From NCBI RefSeq assembly GCF_011386835.1, contig NC_088800.1:13292572-13356571 (forward strand): a DNA stretch of 64,000 nt. The letters are read 5' to 3'. The notes beneath the pieces were generated by a model. The model was given only the letters and a program-made list of their open reading frames with translations. It had not been told where the DNA came from and did not search any database. Position 1 is the first letter of the stretch. Every line of letters begins with the position of its first letter. Of the stretch, positions 45,816-59,255 are shown one piece after another. Source of the DNA: Chrysemys picta bellii (lineage: Eukaryota > Chordata > Testudines > Emydidae). Position numbers and translations under genes: made by a program.

Positions 45816-47285
45816 GACCATCCAGCTTCTCTTCCTTGGGAAAACTGACCTGCTGTTCTGGTGGGGAGTTGTAGGTGCTAATTTTCTTTTCTAAGGTGTA
45901 ATTATATGGTTGCTGCTCCTCCATCATATTCACCGAGACCCTCCCCCACAGTAAATCCCACAAGGCTGTCTGATAAAATACAGCCTATTACAACTCCTGT
46001 TTCTTATACCCTCCTCTATACAAACTGTACCTCAGCATCTCTACGTGCTTTATAGGGCTGAGTAATAAATAACCGGAGAGGGAGAGAGGAATTAAGAGGC
46101 AAAGGCAAGGAAGGAAGGATGAGCTGAGATCTGAAAAGAGGACAAAGTCAATGTGATGGGGAGACACAAGGAGACAGTTGTAGATGGTAAGAGCTGCAGC
46201 GGAGAAGGCTCTTGCACCCACAGTGGCTGGATTTTTCTGGACTCTTTCCCATAGTGATCTGTGCATAACTCTCTGTGGGCTAAATCCCCCTATTAGCCCA
46301 TCCAATGTTTTGCATAATAATTTCTTGTAACTGGTCTTTTTTCCCTAAGCATCAGCTCTCAAAGTGCCCCCTTGAGCTTTAGGTTTGGGGCACTTGCAAG
46401 GGATACAGAAATACTACCCCACATGAGTCCTTTTGCCCACAAATAGCAGAGAGCGGTATGGGTAGCAAATTGTCCACTTGGGCCATGGGCTAGAAGCAGA
46501 TGCAGCATGTTGGGAAATAGATGAATTTTCATGATTGGGAAAGGAGTCTCCCGGGGGCCATCACTAGCAGTAAGTCATGCCAAGGCTCTATGTTGTATTA
46601 TAAGCCACCTATCTCTCCGCACACAAACATCTCACAGAAACCTCACTGTCAGAAATACATTGGCCAACCTCAACGGTAGGAAATGAATGGAGTTGTTCAG
46701 GGAGCAAACCATCTGGCTAAATCAGGAGTACAGAACAGTGACCCTCTGGTGAAACATCTGTCTTAAATGTGCACAGGGACTGGTGAAACAGCTGTAGCCA
46801 GATGTGCATCGTGACTAGAGAAGACTGCCTTTGTCCTCTTTTACCATCAAGTAATGCCAGCCCAGCATTGAGAATGAGGATTTCCCCCCATCTGGGGATT
46901 TGTTACCATAGGTACCACATTGGCTCTTGGCATCAGAATTTCAGGTGGGGCTGCATTGTGATTTGATAGCCATTTTCCCAGCTGGGCAAATGGCATCAAG
47001 GCAGGAGCACCATTAATTTGTGCCTGGGGTGTAGGCAGAAAAGTGGAGTATCCCAATAGCTACTGAGCTAACTTCAACCCCTGTGTAAGAAGGTGCAAGT
47101 CCATTGGCTTCAACAAAGTGGTGCCCAAGGCTGAACTTGGTCCATTATTTGTGGTAGCGGGGAAGGAAGCTGAAAAATGTGGCGGGCCTGCTGTTCTTGA
47201 ATTTAGTGGCAAAGCTCCCTTTGATTTCAGTGGGGCAGAATCAGGCCCTTAGGGTTGTGAACGGAAGCGTGTTCAGGCAGCCTGG
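45816..47285. other. Unique-looking DNA
   Basis: No named repeat or exon recognised. Confidence 0.4.
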
Positions 47286-47289
47286 AGTA

Positions 47290-47530
47290 TCTCTAAAGAT
47301 CAGCTCTCATGCAGAGGTCTCTGCAGGATTGCAGCTCTGATCTTAGCATAGCCAGGCAATAGCCCGGACCAGCATCCAGCGTGGCACTATGACAGCCAAC
47401 AATGTTCCGGGCAGCTCTCTCCAGTATTAATACACGTTTGTCCTCTTGATCTTTGCTTAATGGAAAAGAGACCTCAGTGTATGCAGAGCAGCAGCTGGTG
47501 AGTAATGTAGTTCTGTGCAGGGTGATGTGC
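47290..47530 (-). pseudogene. Possible LINE C-terminal fragment
   Basis: A minus-strand frame shows CSAYTEVSFPLSKDQEDK, then LILERAARNIVGC, then LRSELQSCRDLC. This is reminiscent of the post-RT motif of CR1/L2-group LINEs, where a 'Q..LE.IQ.RA.RII.G' block precedes 'L..L..RR..LC'. Several diagnostic residues are missing. It may also be chance. Confidence 0.3.
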
Positions 47531-50500
47531 TTTGGCGTGGGGAAAACCCAGGGGGCTCGCACTGCAAAGAATCACAAGCTGTTGAATTGCAGTGAATTAA
47601 TAGATCTGAATCTGTCTGCTGACTTATTCATCAGAAAAGCTTGTATCATGATTGCCTCAACTTAAGATTTCCCCATAGGTCTCTCTTAAAAAAGATTTGT
47701 CTGGGGTCTGCATTCCCCCCAATTTGCACCTTATGGTGGGTGAGACACAGAGGCAGATCAGCATCAACAAATAGTGAGGAAGGCAGCCAGGAGGATAAAG
47801 ACCTGAAAATCTAGCTACTTATCTGTATTGTTTCCACATTCACCTAGTCTTCCTCTCCCCCCCCCCAGCTACCCCCCCCCCCACGCCTCATCAGCTCTCA
47901 TGGGAATAGCCAGTGCTTCAGGTCTCCTGCTTCTGGACGTTGCCTTTGCCTCCAGAAGGGCTGAGGCAGACCTGAGCTTTAAGTATAATGTGTGAAAAGT
48001 TATTGGGACTTTTCTGAACCTCCCAAAGGATCTGTGTGTGGAATGATAGGAGTGTGGGATGCCGGTTTGTGTTAGTTCACAATCTGTCCAGACCAGGGGT
48101 GGACAGAGAGGTAACTTTGGGGATTCAGCCCTCCCCCCCCCGAACACACACACTTTTTATTTTTCCAGTGCCACCCCCCACCCCCAACTCCTCCTCCCAC
48201 ACCAGTCCATCCCCCCAAGGATGGACTCTCCTTCCTAGCTCATCCACATGCAATGTAGTCTTCCTTTGTCTCCTGCCTTCTTGAGTTTCCTTTCATAAGG
48301 CAGCCATCCCAACCCAGTCATATGCTGCTTGCTGCTCTGTCTTGACCTTTGTTCCTCTTGGACCACAAGGCTTGGATCTCAAATATTTTACATTCATCTG
48401 CCTTTAAACCACTGCATTGCCCATCACCGTGAATAAGCCTTGGGGAGCAGGGAAAACGCCACCACGACTCTCTGACTAAACAAGTCTTAGCTAGTAAAAC
48501 GAATCCACCCAGATCTTATGAGTGGTGCTAGTGACCCAGAATCAAAATGGCCTGTGATCAAAATGGGCCAATTTTGGGGGGAATGGAAAGTTCTCCAAAT
48601 CACTGGTTCAAAAGCTGCCCAGGTTGAAAATCATTCCTACTATCTGACAGCCATTGAATGACCTATGTGAAATCTGTCTCCCTAGCTGGGTTCTAACACA
48701 GTGACCATCACCAGAGTAACTGTACAAACCCCACCACCAGTTAGTTAAGCCAGCGCTTCTCGCAGTCCCCACAGCCCTTTTCTGGCTCATGGTTTTTTGT
48801 GTGTCTTTGTGTGAGTAGTAAAACTCCGATTTTTGTCACACACAGTCACAGGCCCACGCTGAAAAGTTCAGAACTGGGTGCAAGTTTTCCTAGTGCATGG
48901 GGGTACTGAGATGTGGGGCTTTGGTTTGACTCCTTATGGAGATGGGACCAGCTGTGAAGTTCAGATCATGGTCCAAACATTGCCAGCATTCCAGGGTGCA
49001 GGGAGCTGTACTCAGCACCCTACAGTGGGAGTGAGACAAATGTGCTGGGGAAACACAATCCAGGCCAATGAAGAGGAGAGGAAAGCTCAACAGCCAAATA
49101 CAGTATAACTGACACAGAAGGGGGCTCCACATCTGGAGCTCGAAGCCGTGAGTAAAGAAGAAGGAGGTGGGACTGCTATTCCGAGTAATGGAAAAGCTGA
49201 CTCTGTCCCTGGGAGCGGAAGGGGGATTTGCACAGCACCAGAGGTCAAGGGAAGCTGGCGCTTGGAGTTTCTCATTCCAAGTTGGTAATCTGAGACTAAA
49301 TAACCCGCCGCATCTTTTGTACCGTGGGTTTTTCAGTGTGAAGAGATGGGATTTTAAGGATATTAAACTCAGCCCCTAGTGCAATTACCAGGCAGCTGGC
49401 GGAAAATAGGCCTTGGCAGATTTAGTGTGAGTGTTCAGTGCCCTGTGAAGCTTGTTTCTGCTGAGGAAGCATTGGGCAAACACCATGGAATAAATCTCAG
49501 TTCCTCCACGACTCCAGAACCCCTGAAATAATCAGAATATTCAGAGTGGCTGCTTGGATTCTTCTTTTAAGTGTAAAATATCCAGATAGCTTGTCTCTCT
49601 CTCATGTATATATTATCTACAAATATTTGTTTTGGGGTATATTTGGTGACTTTTTGCTCATGGAAGGGAGATATCGATAGCATTCAGTACCACACAACTT
49701 TGCTGATGTGCAAACCCACATACCACCCCCACAACTCTGCCAATAGCTTTCAAACCTGACCTGCAGAGTTACCTGCTATTCCACTCCAGGTCCCTACACA
49801 CAGCTGTGCCAATGCCTCTCAATCCTCACCTGCAGAATGCCCTTTTATTCCAGCTTCAGGCTCCCAGTCCACCTCCCTCCCGCCTTTCACCACCCTCTGC
49901 TCCTCGAGTCCTCTGGCTCTTTCGTGCAGAAATTGCTACAAACTGAGCTGTGCTTAATCATCGTGTGGATTTGTGATATGACAAAATAACATCTGAGGGG
50001 CCTAATTTGAATTCAGGACTCCTGCGGGGAGAAGGTAATGCAAGTTCCTGCCCTCCTTCCATGATCTATGAAATACCCTTTGCTTAGTTTCTTTCTTTCT
50101 GGTGTCTCTTGACAGATTGCTGCAAAGCTCCCACATGGATGGAGTTTCATCAGTAGATGGATTTAGCCTTTTCTATTGACTTCTGCTCCACAACAGATCC
50201 ACTTGCTGGGCAGCTTGCTAGTGTGAACTAGCCCCTGTTTGATCCCTGTAGCGAGTGAGTCAATAATCTGGCTGGTATCTGGGTAGCATTCTCCAGTCTT
50301 TATTAACTGGGGCCAAGAAGATGGATAGCCGCTCCTTGGTCCCCCACTGTCAGGGGCAGCAGTGCTAGATGAGGTTTATAATGAGTTCTTCAGCCAAGCC
50401 TTCCAGTCTAAATGGCATCACCTAGGATTAAAGCACTTTCTAGCCCCTTGGAGCACGGCTGCTCCCGGGAAGTAGACATTCAGTGGCCATGCCATGTAGG

Positions 50501-52283
50501 AAGTGCATTAAAGCCCAGTCAAGCTCAGGTTTGCAATTCAGGTTCAGTGCTGGCATAAAACCTGAGGAGGAAAAATACCCCTCCGCCTAATCCCCCAGAA
50601 TATAGTGAAAGATGACAGTGGAGATTTGTTACAGACACAGTGCATGGCCGCAAGTGCTCCCCGTGCCTCACGACATACAGAAGGGGCTCAGAGCTCTGCA
50701 GAAGTGACCCACTCTCCTGCTATTTCAAACATATTTAGCTGCTGTTTACAATGCACTCTGGGATATTGCGCACACAAAGGAAAAAACGGAGTGAAATTAA
50801 TGCTGGGGAAAGGTGCTAGGTGGTTTGATCTCTGAAGGAGGGGGGAGCACCAATGGTCTCACACTAGGAATGGGGAGGGGCCACAAAGAAACAGAGGCCA
50901 GCTGAGAGTAGAAGAAAGCGAAGGGGAGATGAAAGATGCCCCATTGACAGCGCTGTAAATTGATGCCTAATGTTAAGCTACACTGAGTACAGGGTGGGCA
51001 GTGACAGAGCAAATTGCCCCCCCTCCCCAGTGCTGAATCATCAGTGTGTGTCATGCCTGACATGGAGGGATGTTACCTAGGAGTGCAGAGGGACCTGTCT
51101 CTATGAATCATTCAGTCCTTTGGCTTCCTCGCTGGGACTGGCAGCATGGGCGAAAATGATTGTAGTAGTTTCTGAGATGTAATATTTGGATTGATACCTG
51201 CCAGCTCATTTCACATAGGTTGATGGATGGCCATCAAGCAAACTTTTATAGCTCAGATAACGTGAAAGTCTGTCTCTCCCACAGGCGGTGCCATGCTGGT
51301 TTATCCCTGTAGGACATCCTGTCCCTTGCTCTAGCTCTCTATCATCATAGATAGACTTCTCAGGCTTTTAGAGTTCTAAGTTGAAGCTAATGAGACCAGC
51401 CTGATCTAGCTGCCAGGATGAGTAAGCAGGACATATCTGCACCTCTACACAGGGTCTTAATACCTGAAGTTCACTCACATGACAACAAGAGACTTTTTAT
51501 AAACCTAAATACTAACTGATATCAAGTTTTGTGGCTTTTTTCTACACCCGGAAGGAGAAACTTCCAGCAGCATTGTGTCTGGAAGTTTTGCTTCCAGTAT
51601 ATCATGTTTCTTCCAATCATAAGATGGGATGGAGGTCAGACCAGGCATTTCACTTTCTCTGTGTGAAGAGATACATATCCTGCATTTTAATCAGAGATGA
51701 GACAAACTGGATCCACAAATCTGAGCCCCTTTGAATTGTGGATGTGAGTTCTTCCCCACTGTTTTGGTTCCTGGTCAGTTCCAAATCGATAAGGGACCTA
51801 TTTTCCAGTTCAAGTGCACATGTAGCCAAAACCACTGAGTTTTTTCTGAAGTAAATAAGTGAGTCAAGGCAGCAGGGTTAAACTGGAAACTTTATTCAAG
51901 CAAACCCACAAATGTAGTATCTCCACTCTAGTGTCTCTTGCCTCCCATTGTCCTCCTGAATGTCTCTAAGCTCCCTCTAGCGTTCCCACTAGGTATTGCA
52001 CATACTCCTTCCCATTTTATTGAATCAGTTTTAGATAGCAGCAGAAATTTTGACTCAAATTGGCTTAAATTTCATGCGACAAACTCCATCATTTTGAGCC
52101 AAAACTGGAGCCTTAGTGACAAACCCAGGGACCCTTAGAACCAAGAACACTATTTGGAGGTTTCTGCCTCAAAAGGAAGAAACAATACGGTCAAAATATA
52201 GCCTGCTTTCAAACTGTTACAATCAGTTGGGAGATGAACCACGGAATGTTTGTCTATTACATTTAAATCCCCCTGTGTGAGAG
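47531..52283. other. Unique-looking DNA
   Basis: Long stretch without recognised repeats or exons, apart from C-rich homopolymer runs at 47858-47881 and 48131-48140. Confidence 0.4.
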
Positions 52284-52289
52284 AAAGAG

Positions 52290-52322
<33 letters not shown>
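52284..52322. repeat. (CT)n/(CA)n microsatellite
   Basis: A short CT run passes directly into about nine CA dinucleotides. Confidence 0.9.
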
Positions 52323-52446
52323 TATTGGTTGGACCTACCAAAAATACCAAAGCTACCCCTTGCTGACACACAAGTGCTATAAAAAAGGAATATTCTTTTC
52401 TTAAACTTCATTTACTATTTACTTCCCTCTCCCCCATCCTCTTCAC

Positions 52447-53150
52447 AGATTCCAAGGCCAAAAAGGATGACTGTGATCATCTAGTCCAGGCGTCGGCAAC
52501 CTTTGGCACGTGGCTCGGCAGGGTAAGCACCCTGGCGGGCCGGGCCAGTTTTATTTACCTGCTGACGCAGAAGGTTTGGCTGATTGCGGCCCCCACTGGC
52601 CGCGGTTCGCCGTCCCGGGCCAATGGGGGCGGCGAGAAGCCGCGGCCAGCACATCGCTCGCCCGCACCCCTTCTCACCGCCCCTATTGGCGTGGGACGGT
52701 GAACCGCGGCCAGTGGGGGCCGCAATTGGCCGAACCTGCCACGTCAGCAGGTAAATAAAACTGGCCCGGCCCGCCAGGTTGCTTACCCTGATGAGCCGCG
52801 TGCCGAACGTTGCCGACCCCTGATCTAGTCTGACCTCCTGTATAACACAGGCCCTGGAACTTCCCCAAACTAATTCCTAGGGCAGATCTTTTAGAAAAAC
52901 ATCCAGTCGTGATTTAAAAATTGCAGTGATGGAGAATCCACCACAATTGTCGGTAAATTGTTCCAGTGGTTCATTACTCTCACTGTTTAAAATTTACACC
53001 TTATTTCCAGCCTGAATTTGGATAGCTTCAACTTCCAGCCATTGGATCCTGTTATACTTTTCTCTGCTAGATTGAAGAGCCCATTATTAAGTACTTGTTC
53101 CCCGTATTACATGTTCTTAGTCAGTCTTACTCGTTATATCACTAATTCAT
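52447..53150 (-). mobile_element. CR1 3' region interrupted by a MITE
   Basis: On the minus strand this is a CR1 3' UTR of the subfamily with 'gtggattctccatcactgca' and 'aggtcagactagat'. It is split exactly by the MITE at 52487-52822. No coding remains. Confidence 0.88.
52487..52822. mobile_element. Palindromic hAT-type MITE, GTCGGCAAC-end subfamily
   Basis: The 336-bp palindromic element starts CAGGCGTCGGCAAC and ends GTTGCCGACCCCTG, with a perfect 8-bp duplication ATCTAGTC (52479-52486, 52823-52830). It is inserted in CR1. Interior sequence is shared with 37341-37675. Confidence 0.94.
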
Positions 53151-53176
53151 ATTGACGGAAATGTTTACATTCTATG

Positions 53177-53460
53177 CAGGGCCGTCCTTACCCATACGCA
53201 AAGTATGCAGCTGCGTAGGGCACCAGGAAATTTGGGGCACCACATTTCCTGGTGTCTTGCGCAGCTGCGTGCTGCTCCAGCCCCTGATCTGCCTCCTTCT
53301 GCCCCCAGCTCCACCCAAGTTCCACCTCCTCTCCACTCCTTCCCCAAAACTCCCGCCCCTGCTCCGCCCTGCCCTGCCTCTCCCTGCTCCTGCCCCGTCC
53401 CAGCCTGACCCCCACTCCGCTGAGGAGTGCAGCAGGGCCGGGCCTGCATTCACCGGCGGC
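53177..53460. mobile_element. hAT-like element, left end only
   Basis: It begins CAGGGCCGTCCTTACC with sub-terminal 'gtatgcagctgcgtagggca' and a GC-rich interior, like other turtle hAT MITEs. I cannot find the matching right terminus or a target duplication. Confidence 0.5.
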
Positions 53461-56090
53461 GGGAAGTACAGCGGATTCTGCAAAGGGTTAACAGCGAATT
53501 CTGCAAAGCCAACGGGTGCTGAAGGAGGAACAAGCAAAGCAAATAAGACCTCTCCTTTCGCATACATGCTTGCGGCATGCGATGAAGCACAGCACAGCAG
53601 GAGAAGGAACAGAGTGGTGTGCTGTAGCTGTGAGCTCTGTCCAATGGAACAGAGCGGGTTCCTTATTACTGTCTCCCCACCCCTCACTTGGCTGCTGTTT
53701 CATTAGCTTCCCTTTCCCTTTCTCTTTGAATCTAATTTATCGCTCTACTAAAGTATGTCCCCCCGTTTAATAGGAAGAGAAACCTGGCATTTTGCGGACT
53801 AATGGCTCAACAAATGGTCAGGAAGACTGGGGTACAGTAGACACCGCATGGATGCTGAACAGAAGTCCTCCGTTTTTAGAAGAAAACCATCAGAATAGCA
53901 TCAGCTTGGCTTTGCGCCGAGCAGCCTCTCAATGTCAGTGGATGATGAGCTACTCTAAGTCCTGAAACTGAATAATGTGCAAAGAGCAGGAGGGTAACAG
54001 AATATTAGCTGGCATCCCTGGGGCATGCTGCACCAAAATATTTATATTTATATCAGCCCTCATTGGAAGGGGCTAAATCTGCCGGACCATAGAAGGACCT
54101 GACTGTAATGCTCTCATGGAGGAGGAGGGGTTTGTGTCTGAGGTGTCTTCATCATGTCCTATTCCTAAAGCTGTGGACTCTGGGCTTGGCTCACATTTGG
54201 AGGTGGCTGTTTATGACAGTGACAATCCACCTACAAGCACTCCTTGATGAGTGCAAACAAAACACTGATAAAAGTTGGGTCTCCACTAGCCTGGAAGTTG
54301 GTCCCATTCTATATGCCCCAGAGACTGTTTCATGTTTTCCTTCTAAATGCTATATCCCAATGGACTGGCCCCCTGTGATGAGCACAAGGAATGGATGTTC
54401 CCAAGGAGAGAGCGCTGACATCTACATTAGAGATGTGATAATGGGAGGTTTTCATGGGGTATTGGCCACGATTTCCTTGGGAGAGTCACCTTGGTTACCA
54501 TCATGTGAGACAGGGGAAAGGGAATGACCTCAGTGTATGATCTGGCTCATGTGGTGATGCAGAATGATGGGACATATTTAGGGTTGGGCCTCATTTGTCC
54601 CTCTCTTTAGCCTCAGTGCCAAGATGTCTTCTCTGGACTTTCACGGCTCAAAATATCATGAAAGTGGAATTGAACGGAGGCCATTCACCAGTCCACATGT
54701 TGGAAGGCTCAAGGGACTGGAAATGGGAGATAATGATTTGAAGTAAACATGTCGAGAAATTTTCATCTCTAGGTCATCAGTTCAAAGTCCAGATCAGGTT
54801 GATAGTGAGCAAAAGTTGCTACATTCTGATGGCTCTTTGGTGAACGCATTGGGGGTTTTCTGTTCAGTTCCTAGTGGGCACATGCCCATATCATAAAAAG
54901 CCTCATCAGAGCTAGTATTAATTGCCCCCTCGTTGGCAATCTTGGCAGAGAGGCTACGGCATGCATGAGCTCAAACTGCCCTCTCAGTCCTCCAAGGGGT
55001 CCTTTACAGGTCAGAAGCACATTGGCAGCAAGCAGGATGTAAGAGAAGTCTGCATTAACACTACACATGTTCTGTGAATAAGCAGAAAAAGAGTTCAACT
55101 TCCAGGACTGACAGTCTAGTACCAAATTCATTCAAAAATATTCAAATAATGGAACCTTCCTGACTACTGGGTGGGAGCATGGGCAAAGAACACCAGCTCT
55201 TACTGCAATATTTATCGAGGTTGTACGTAATTTCTCTTCAAGTGAGGTTTTGTGAAACTGCTTTTTTAATATGTATTCCAAACCTAAATTGTGGGTTTAA
55301 ACCACTTGATACTTTAAATGTAAATGTCTTTAAAACCGTGTGCTGTATGAAAGATTTGGAAAATGGGTATCTCTAAAATCTGTGATACAGTTATAACATT
55401 GCAATGAATAACTAGTAGAAGTGTTCCTTAATACGAGTGGAGTCAATTTAGTTGTGGAAGAAGGGCTCTATATAAAGTCTATGAGCCAAGAGAAGCTTAG
55501 CTTTCTAAATCTCTTGCTATGTATTATTGCATATCCCAGCATTAAGTCCCAAAGCTGATTTCCGTGTGCACTCCAAATTCCTCATGAAATCAGTGAGAGC
55601 TTGGGGCAAACAAGGAATTCAGATTTGGGCAGTTAGTCTTCAGAATGCTTTAAACATGGAAGACTTGACCATCGGTATTAAGACCTTTGTCTCTCTCTCT
55701 CAGCTCCTGGATGTCATTAACTTTGTCTCCATCACTGTTTCTAGTTGATATGTTTTCATCATTCTTCCACAGGTGGCATTAGTTGTCAGAAAGATGATCG
55801 TGTGTCTTGCAAGCAGGGCTTGCATGTCGATTCATCTGCCTCCAAAATTGCTTCTGGGGTTGTGCAAAAATTATCACATTATGACACTGCATTGTGATGT
55901 GATGACCCTGTGCATCATGGCATCAAGGAGGGATGGCATCACAACACGATAAATTGTTTGGTGGTAATATAAAGACATTTCATGATGATGTTGCATGATG
56001 CAGTGATTGCAAAAGGCTGCAGCCTTAATAACGTTAATGACATGTTTCTCCATGCACCTCTAGGTGGCAGAATGACTGAGCTTTTATTTA
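53461..56090. other. Unique-looking DNA
   Basis: No repeat or exon recognised. 55870-56030 is enriched in CATGATG/CATCAC words. A CTCF-like motif with one mismatch lies at 56057-56071. Confidence 0.35.
56057..56071 (+). promoter_or_regulatory. CTCF-like motif
   Basis: CCTCTAGGTGGCAGA is close to CCASYAGRKGGCRSY, differing at the third and last positions. Confidence 0.3.
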
Positions 56091-56094
56091 GAAT

Positions 56095-56195
56095 TCATAG
56101 ATGAAATTCTCCAGCCTCACCTGTGTTATACAGAAAGTCTGACTAGATAATCCAGAGTGGCCCCTTCTGACTTTAAAATCTATGTTTATATGAAA
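56095..56195 (+). repeat. CR1 3' tail
   Basis: 'gatgaaattctccagcct', 'aaagtctgactagataatcc' and 'ggccccttctgactttaaaa' are the last 100 bp of a plus-strand CR1, in diverged form. Confidence 0.8.
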
Positions 56196-57205
56196 ATCAC
56201 AGCACGGCTAGTGCTGAGTAAATAACTCACAATAGAAAAAATATATTTAATTCAGTTCTTTCTCCTGATCATGAATGATCTACAAACCAACTGAATTTCA
56301 TAAATCAGTTCATTGATGGTGATTATTCCATAAATCTTCAGTGCAAATATATTTCAGCCTCTGGGTTGCTTGTGAACGTTTGTAGTGAATATTGTTTTGA
56401 TATTCATAATTTACTGTTTGGGTTGTTTGGATTAGACATAGCGCTCACATGGTATGTACCAGTTCTTCACTGGATGATCCATCCTAACAAAGTCAGGTTT
56501 CTGGAGTGAATACTCATCACAACAAATTCAAAATCCATTTGTGGAGAATATTCTACAATATTCGCTTTAGGAACATTCCTGATGGTATATTTGTTTGCTA
56601 ACGTATTGTGGAAAGCCATCACAAAATGGGCACCAGCACAATCAAAACAAACCCACTAAAAAAGCTGACCATAGAAAATTTTCTACCTAACTCCCCTCAG
56701 AAGGAGCCCAAGGTGACACAGAAATGCTGCCCATTGGTATGCACACTGTGGTATGTCATCCAGTAATAAACATGTTTCAAATGGGACAATAGACACAAGG
56801 ATTCAATTTAGGATGATGAATGGATAGCACAGAATCTATGGAATTTCTGGAGGTCAATCCCGGGCTAGAGAGACACATTATGCATCATTTTGAGACACCC
56901 AACCCTTATAGTGTTCTGTATTCTTGCATTCCACATTCATGAGAGAAGGAATCTCTGGAATTGAGACAGTAACTGAAAGACATCAATCATTTAACTTGGA
57001 ACTTCTAGCCTTGGGGTCATGCCCAGTGGAAACTGATCAGCAAGGCCTCGCTTTATCTGTACTTGGAGCATCTACTGTACTAAATAAGTCCCTGATAACT
57101 TTAACCCTCCAATACAGAATACCAGCTGAATAAGGGCTGAAACCCACCACGTCTATCTGTGTAGCATTGATGTATTGGCAAACATCCACTTTCTTTATAT
57201 AGAAT
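56196..57205. other. Unique-looking DNA
   Basis: No repeat or exon recognised. Confidence 0.4.
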
Positions 57206-57208
57206 GGG

Positions 57209-57283
57209 GGACCTAATCCAAAGCCCACTGACGCTGGTGGAAAGTCTCCCATTGACTTCAATGTGAATTGGACCAGACCCTAG
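57209..57283. repeat. Short palindromic repeat
   Basis: 'gggacctaatccaaagccca' is partly mirrored by 'gtgaattggaccagacccta', with 'cccattgacttcaatg' between. Confidence 0.5.
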
Positions 57284-57784
57284 GTTTTGTGGCACCACGG
57301 TTGGCATTAAACCTCCCTCCTTGTTGGAAGTGCCGGCAGAGGAGGAGGACTGGAACTTTCCCCTTTTAGAGGTGGTCCCTTGAGATAAGGAGTGAGGCAT
57401 AGTGGTGAGGTGGTTCTAATGCTGTGTGTGAGAAAGGCTGTTCTTCCTCTTCCTGTTTGATACTTGTTCTGCAGGGAGAGGATTTCAACATCTCGAGCTC
57501 TGTCTCAAGACTACCTTTCACTATCGCTTCATTCACACCAAAATGTAAACGCAACAGTGTAAATTCTCAAAGGAGAAAAGCTGTGTGGGTTCTGATCTCA
57601 TTGTTCCATTCTCCTCTCCCATCTTACCCCTCTGATTTATTCGGGAAGCCTAGGAGCATGAACAGACGCCTGCTTCTATGCTGCACAGCACAACCTCTCG
57701 CAGTAGCAAGCTTTTAAAAAGGGTTATTCGATTAGACTCAGACAATGGAGTCATGGTACTGTAGCAAGCCTGTTGTGCCCTGTG

Positions 57785-57873
57785 TGCTATTAAACAGCTA
57801 CTACGTTCCCTCCCAGAGGTGGCTGGATATAAGTGGTGTTGGTGGGGGTGGTTAAGTGAAATGACTTCTGTGT

Positions 57874-57913
<40 letters not shown>

Positions 57914-57975
57914 ACAATCTCTAAAGCGCTTTTTAATCCTTCAGCATGAAAGGCGCTATAGAAATGTAAGATAGT
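57785..57975 (+). repeat. L2-like 3' region with (GT)n
   Basis: 'ttaaacagctactacgttcc', 'cccagaggtggctggat', a GT microsatellite (57869-57911) and 'tgaaaggcgctatagaaatg' define the ancient 3' terminus shared with 39065-39370 and 18340-18412. Confidence 0.65.
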
Positions 57976-58744
57976 TTCACCATTACTTTTATCAATAGTA
58001 CAATATTGCTCCCTCACTTACTTCATTATAGTCCCATTGCAACGCTACCGTTGTTACTTGGTCCATTTTAAAATAGATTGGAGTTTAGTTTTATCTTTTG
58101 CTGGGTTAGAAACCTCGCCGAGAGATCGAGCTACTATACTTCAGAGCTGCCGAACAAGCGTGTTTTATGCAGCCAAATAAAAGTTTGCTTCATCAACCAC
58201 TGCAGAGTATAAACAACTGTCAGCCGTCTTAGGGAATAGACATCATTTTATTTAATTGCAAATTAAAAAACATAAACCACCTTAAACACAGAGCTAATGC
58301 CACATCAAATCAATACAATAATTGCACTCAGGCAATTTTAAGGCACACACAGCGCTCAGCACCTTGCATACTAAAATAAGTCAGTTATCAGAGCAATAGG
58401 CAAGCCTTATTATATATGGGGGGGGTTGTGGAGAATTAGCACATTTTGTATTGTATGACTGATTTTCTCCCATGCTCTGGGATACATTTAATACAGAACT
58501 TGTGATTGAAAAGTTGTTAATGGCTCTTTTTGTACTTGTGAATTCTTGGTAAAATGAAAGTTGCTGGAATAAAACAAGAGATTTTCAATTCATACACAAC
58601 CTCCAGCATCTCCCTTCACTGTCTGAGAATGAGTCATGTTGATTTATTGTTTTGTATGCTGTTGAAGGTTGGGTTTTTTTGTACACAGGGGGTTACATTT
58701 AAAAATAATTTTAAGTGATTGAGAGAAAGGTCTTGGAGACAGAA
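57976..58744. other. Unique-looking AT-rich DNA, CNE-like
   Basis: 58190-58400 has 'ttaattgcaaattaaaa' and other homeodomain-type words and no repeat signature. No exon recognised. Confidence 0.35.
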
Positions 58745-58783
58745 GTCCTCTGTCTGTCGGTCTATTTGTCTGTCTGTCTATGG

Positions 58784-59247
58784 CAGAGGTCCCCAAAGTG
58801 TAGGGCGTGGAGGAACATCCCAGGGGAGGAGGGGGGCACAGCAAGGCCCAGGCCAGTCCCCACGGGGGCGGGGAAGGAGTGGCACCCAGCTCCTCCTCAC
58901 CACCAGCTCTGCTCTAGTCCCCGCCCCCAGCTGCGTCTCCGGCTCCCAGTCCCACTCCTGGCCCAGCCCCCAGCCTTGGTGCAGCTCTGCTCCTGGCCTG
59001 GGCTCGAGGCTGGGAGTAAAGCTGGGAGCAGAGCCGGACCTGGCTGCAGGCCTGGCTGTTGCTCCACTCCCGCCTCCACCCCTGGCTCCTGGCCCCAGAC
59101 CCCGCCCCAGCAGCCCTTACCCCTGTCCGTGTCCATCCCCCCACCCCCCGGAGCTGCGGCCCCACTCATGGCCCCGGCTCCAGGAGGGGCAGGGGGACAC
59201 GGACAGGGGTAAAGGGGTCACGACCCTCAAACGTTTGGGGACCGCTG
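58784..59247. mobile_element. GC-rich non-autonomous hAT element, 464 bp
   Basis: The ends CAGAGGTCCCCAAAGTGT and ACGTTTGGGGACCGCTG are imperfect inverted repeats of the hAT-Charlie type, flanked by GTCTATGG/GTCTACAG (6 of 8). The interior is C-rich and palindromic ('cccctgtccgtgtccatccc' against 'gggggacacggacaggggt'). Open frames of more than 200 codons here are artefacts of composition. Confidence 0.85.
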
Positions 59248-59255
59248 GTCTACAG

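Noticed and set aside
53152..53706. Overlapping frames of 184 (plus) and 171 (minus) codons
   Set aside because: Low-complexity proline/serine-rich translation in a hAT-like GC-rich segment, open on both strands, with no motif.
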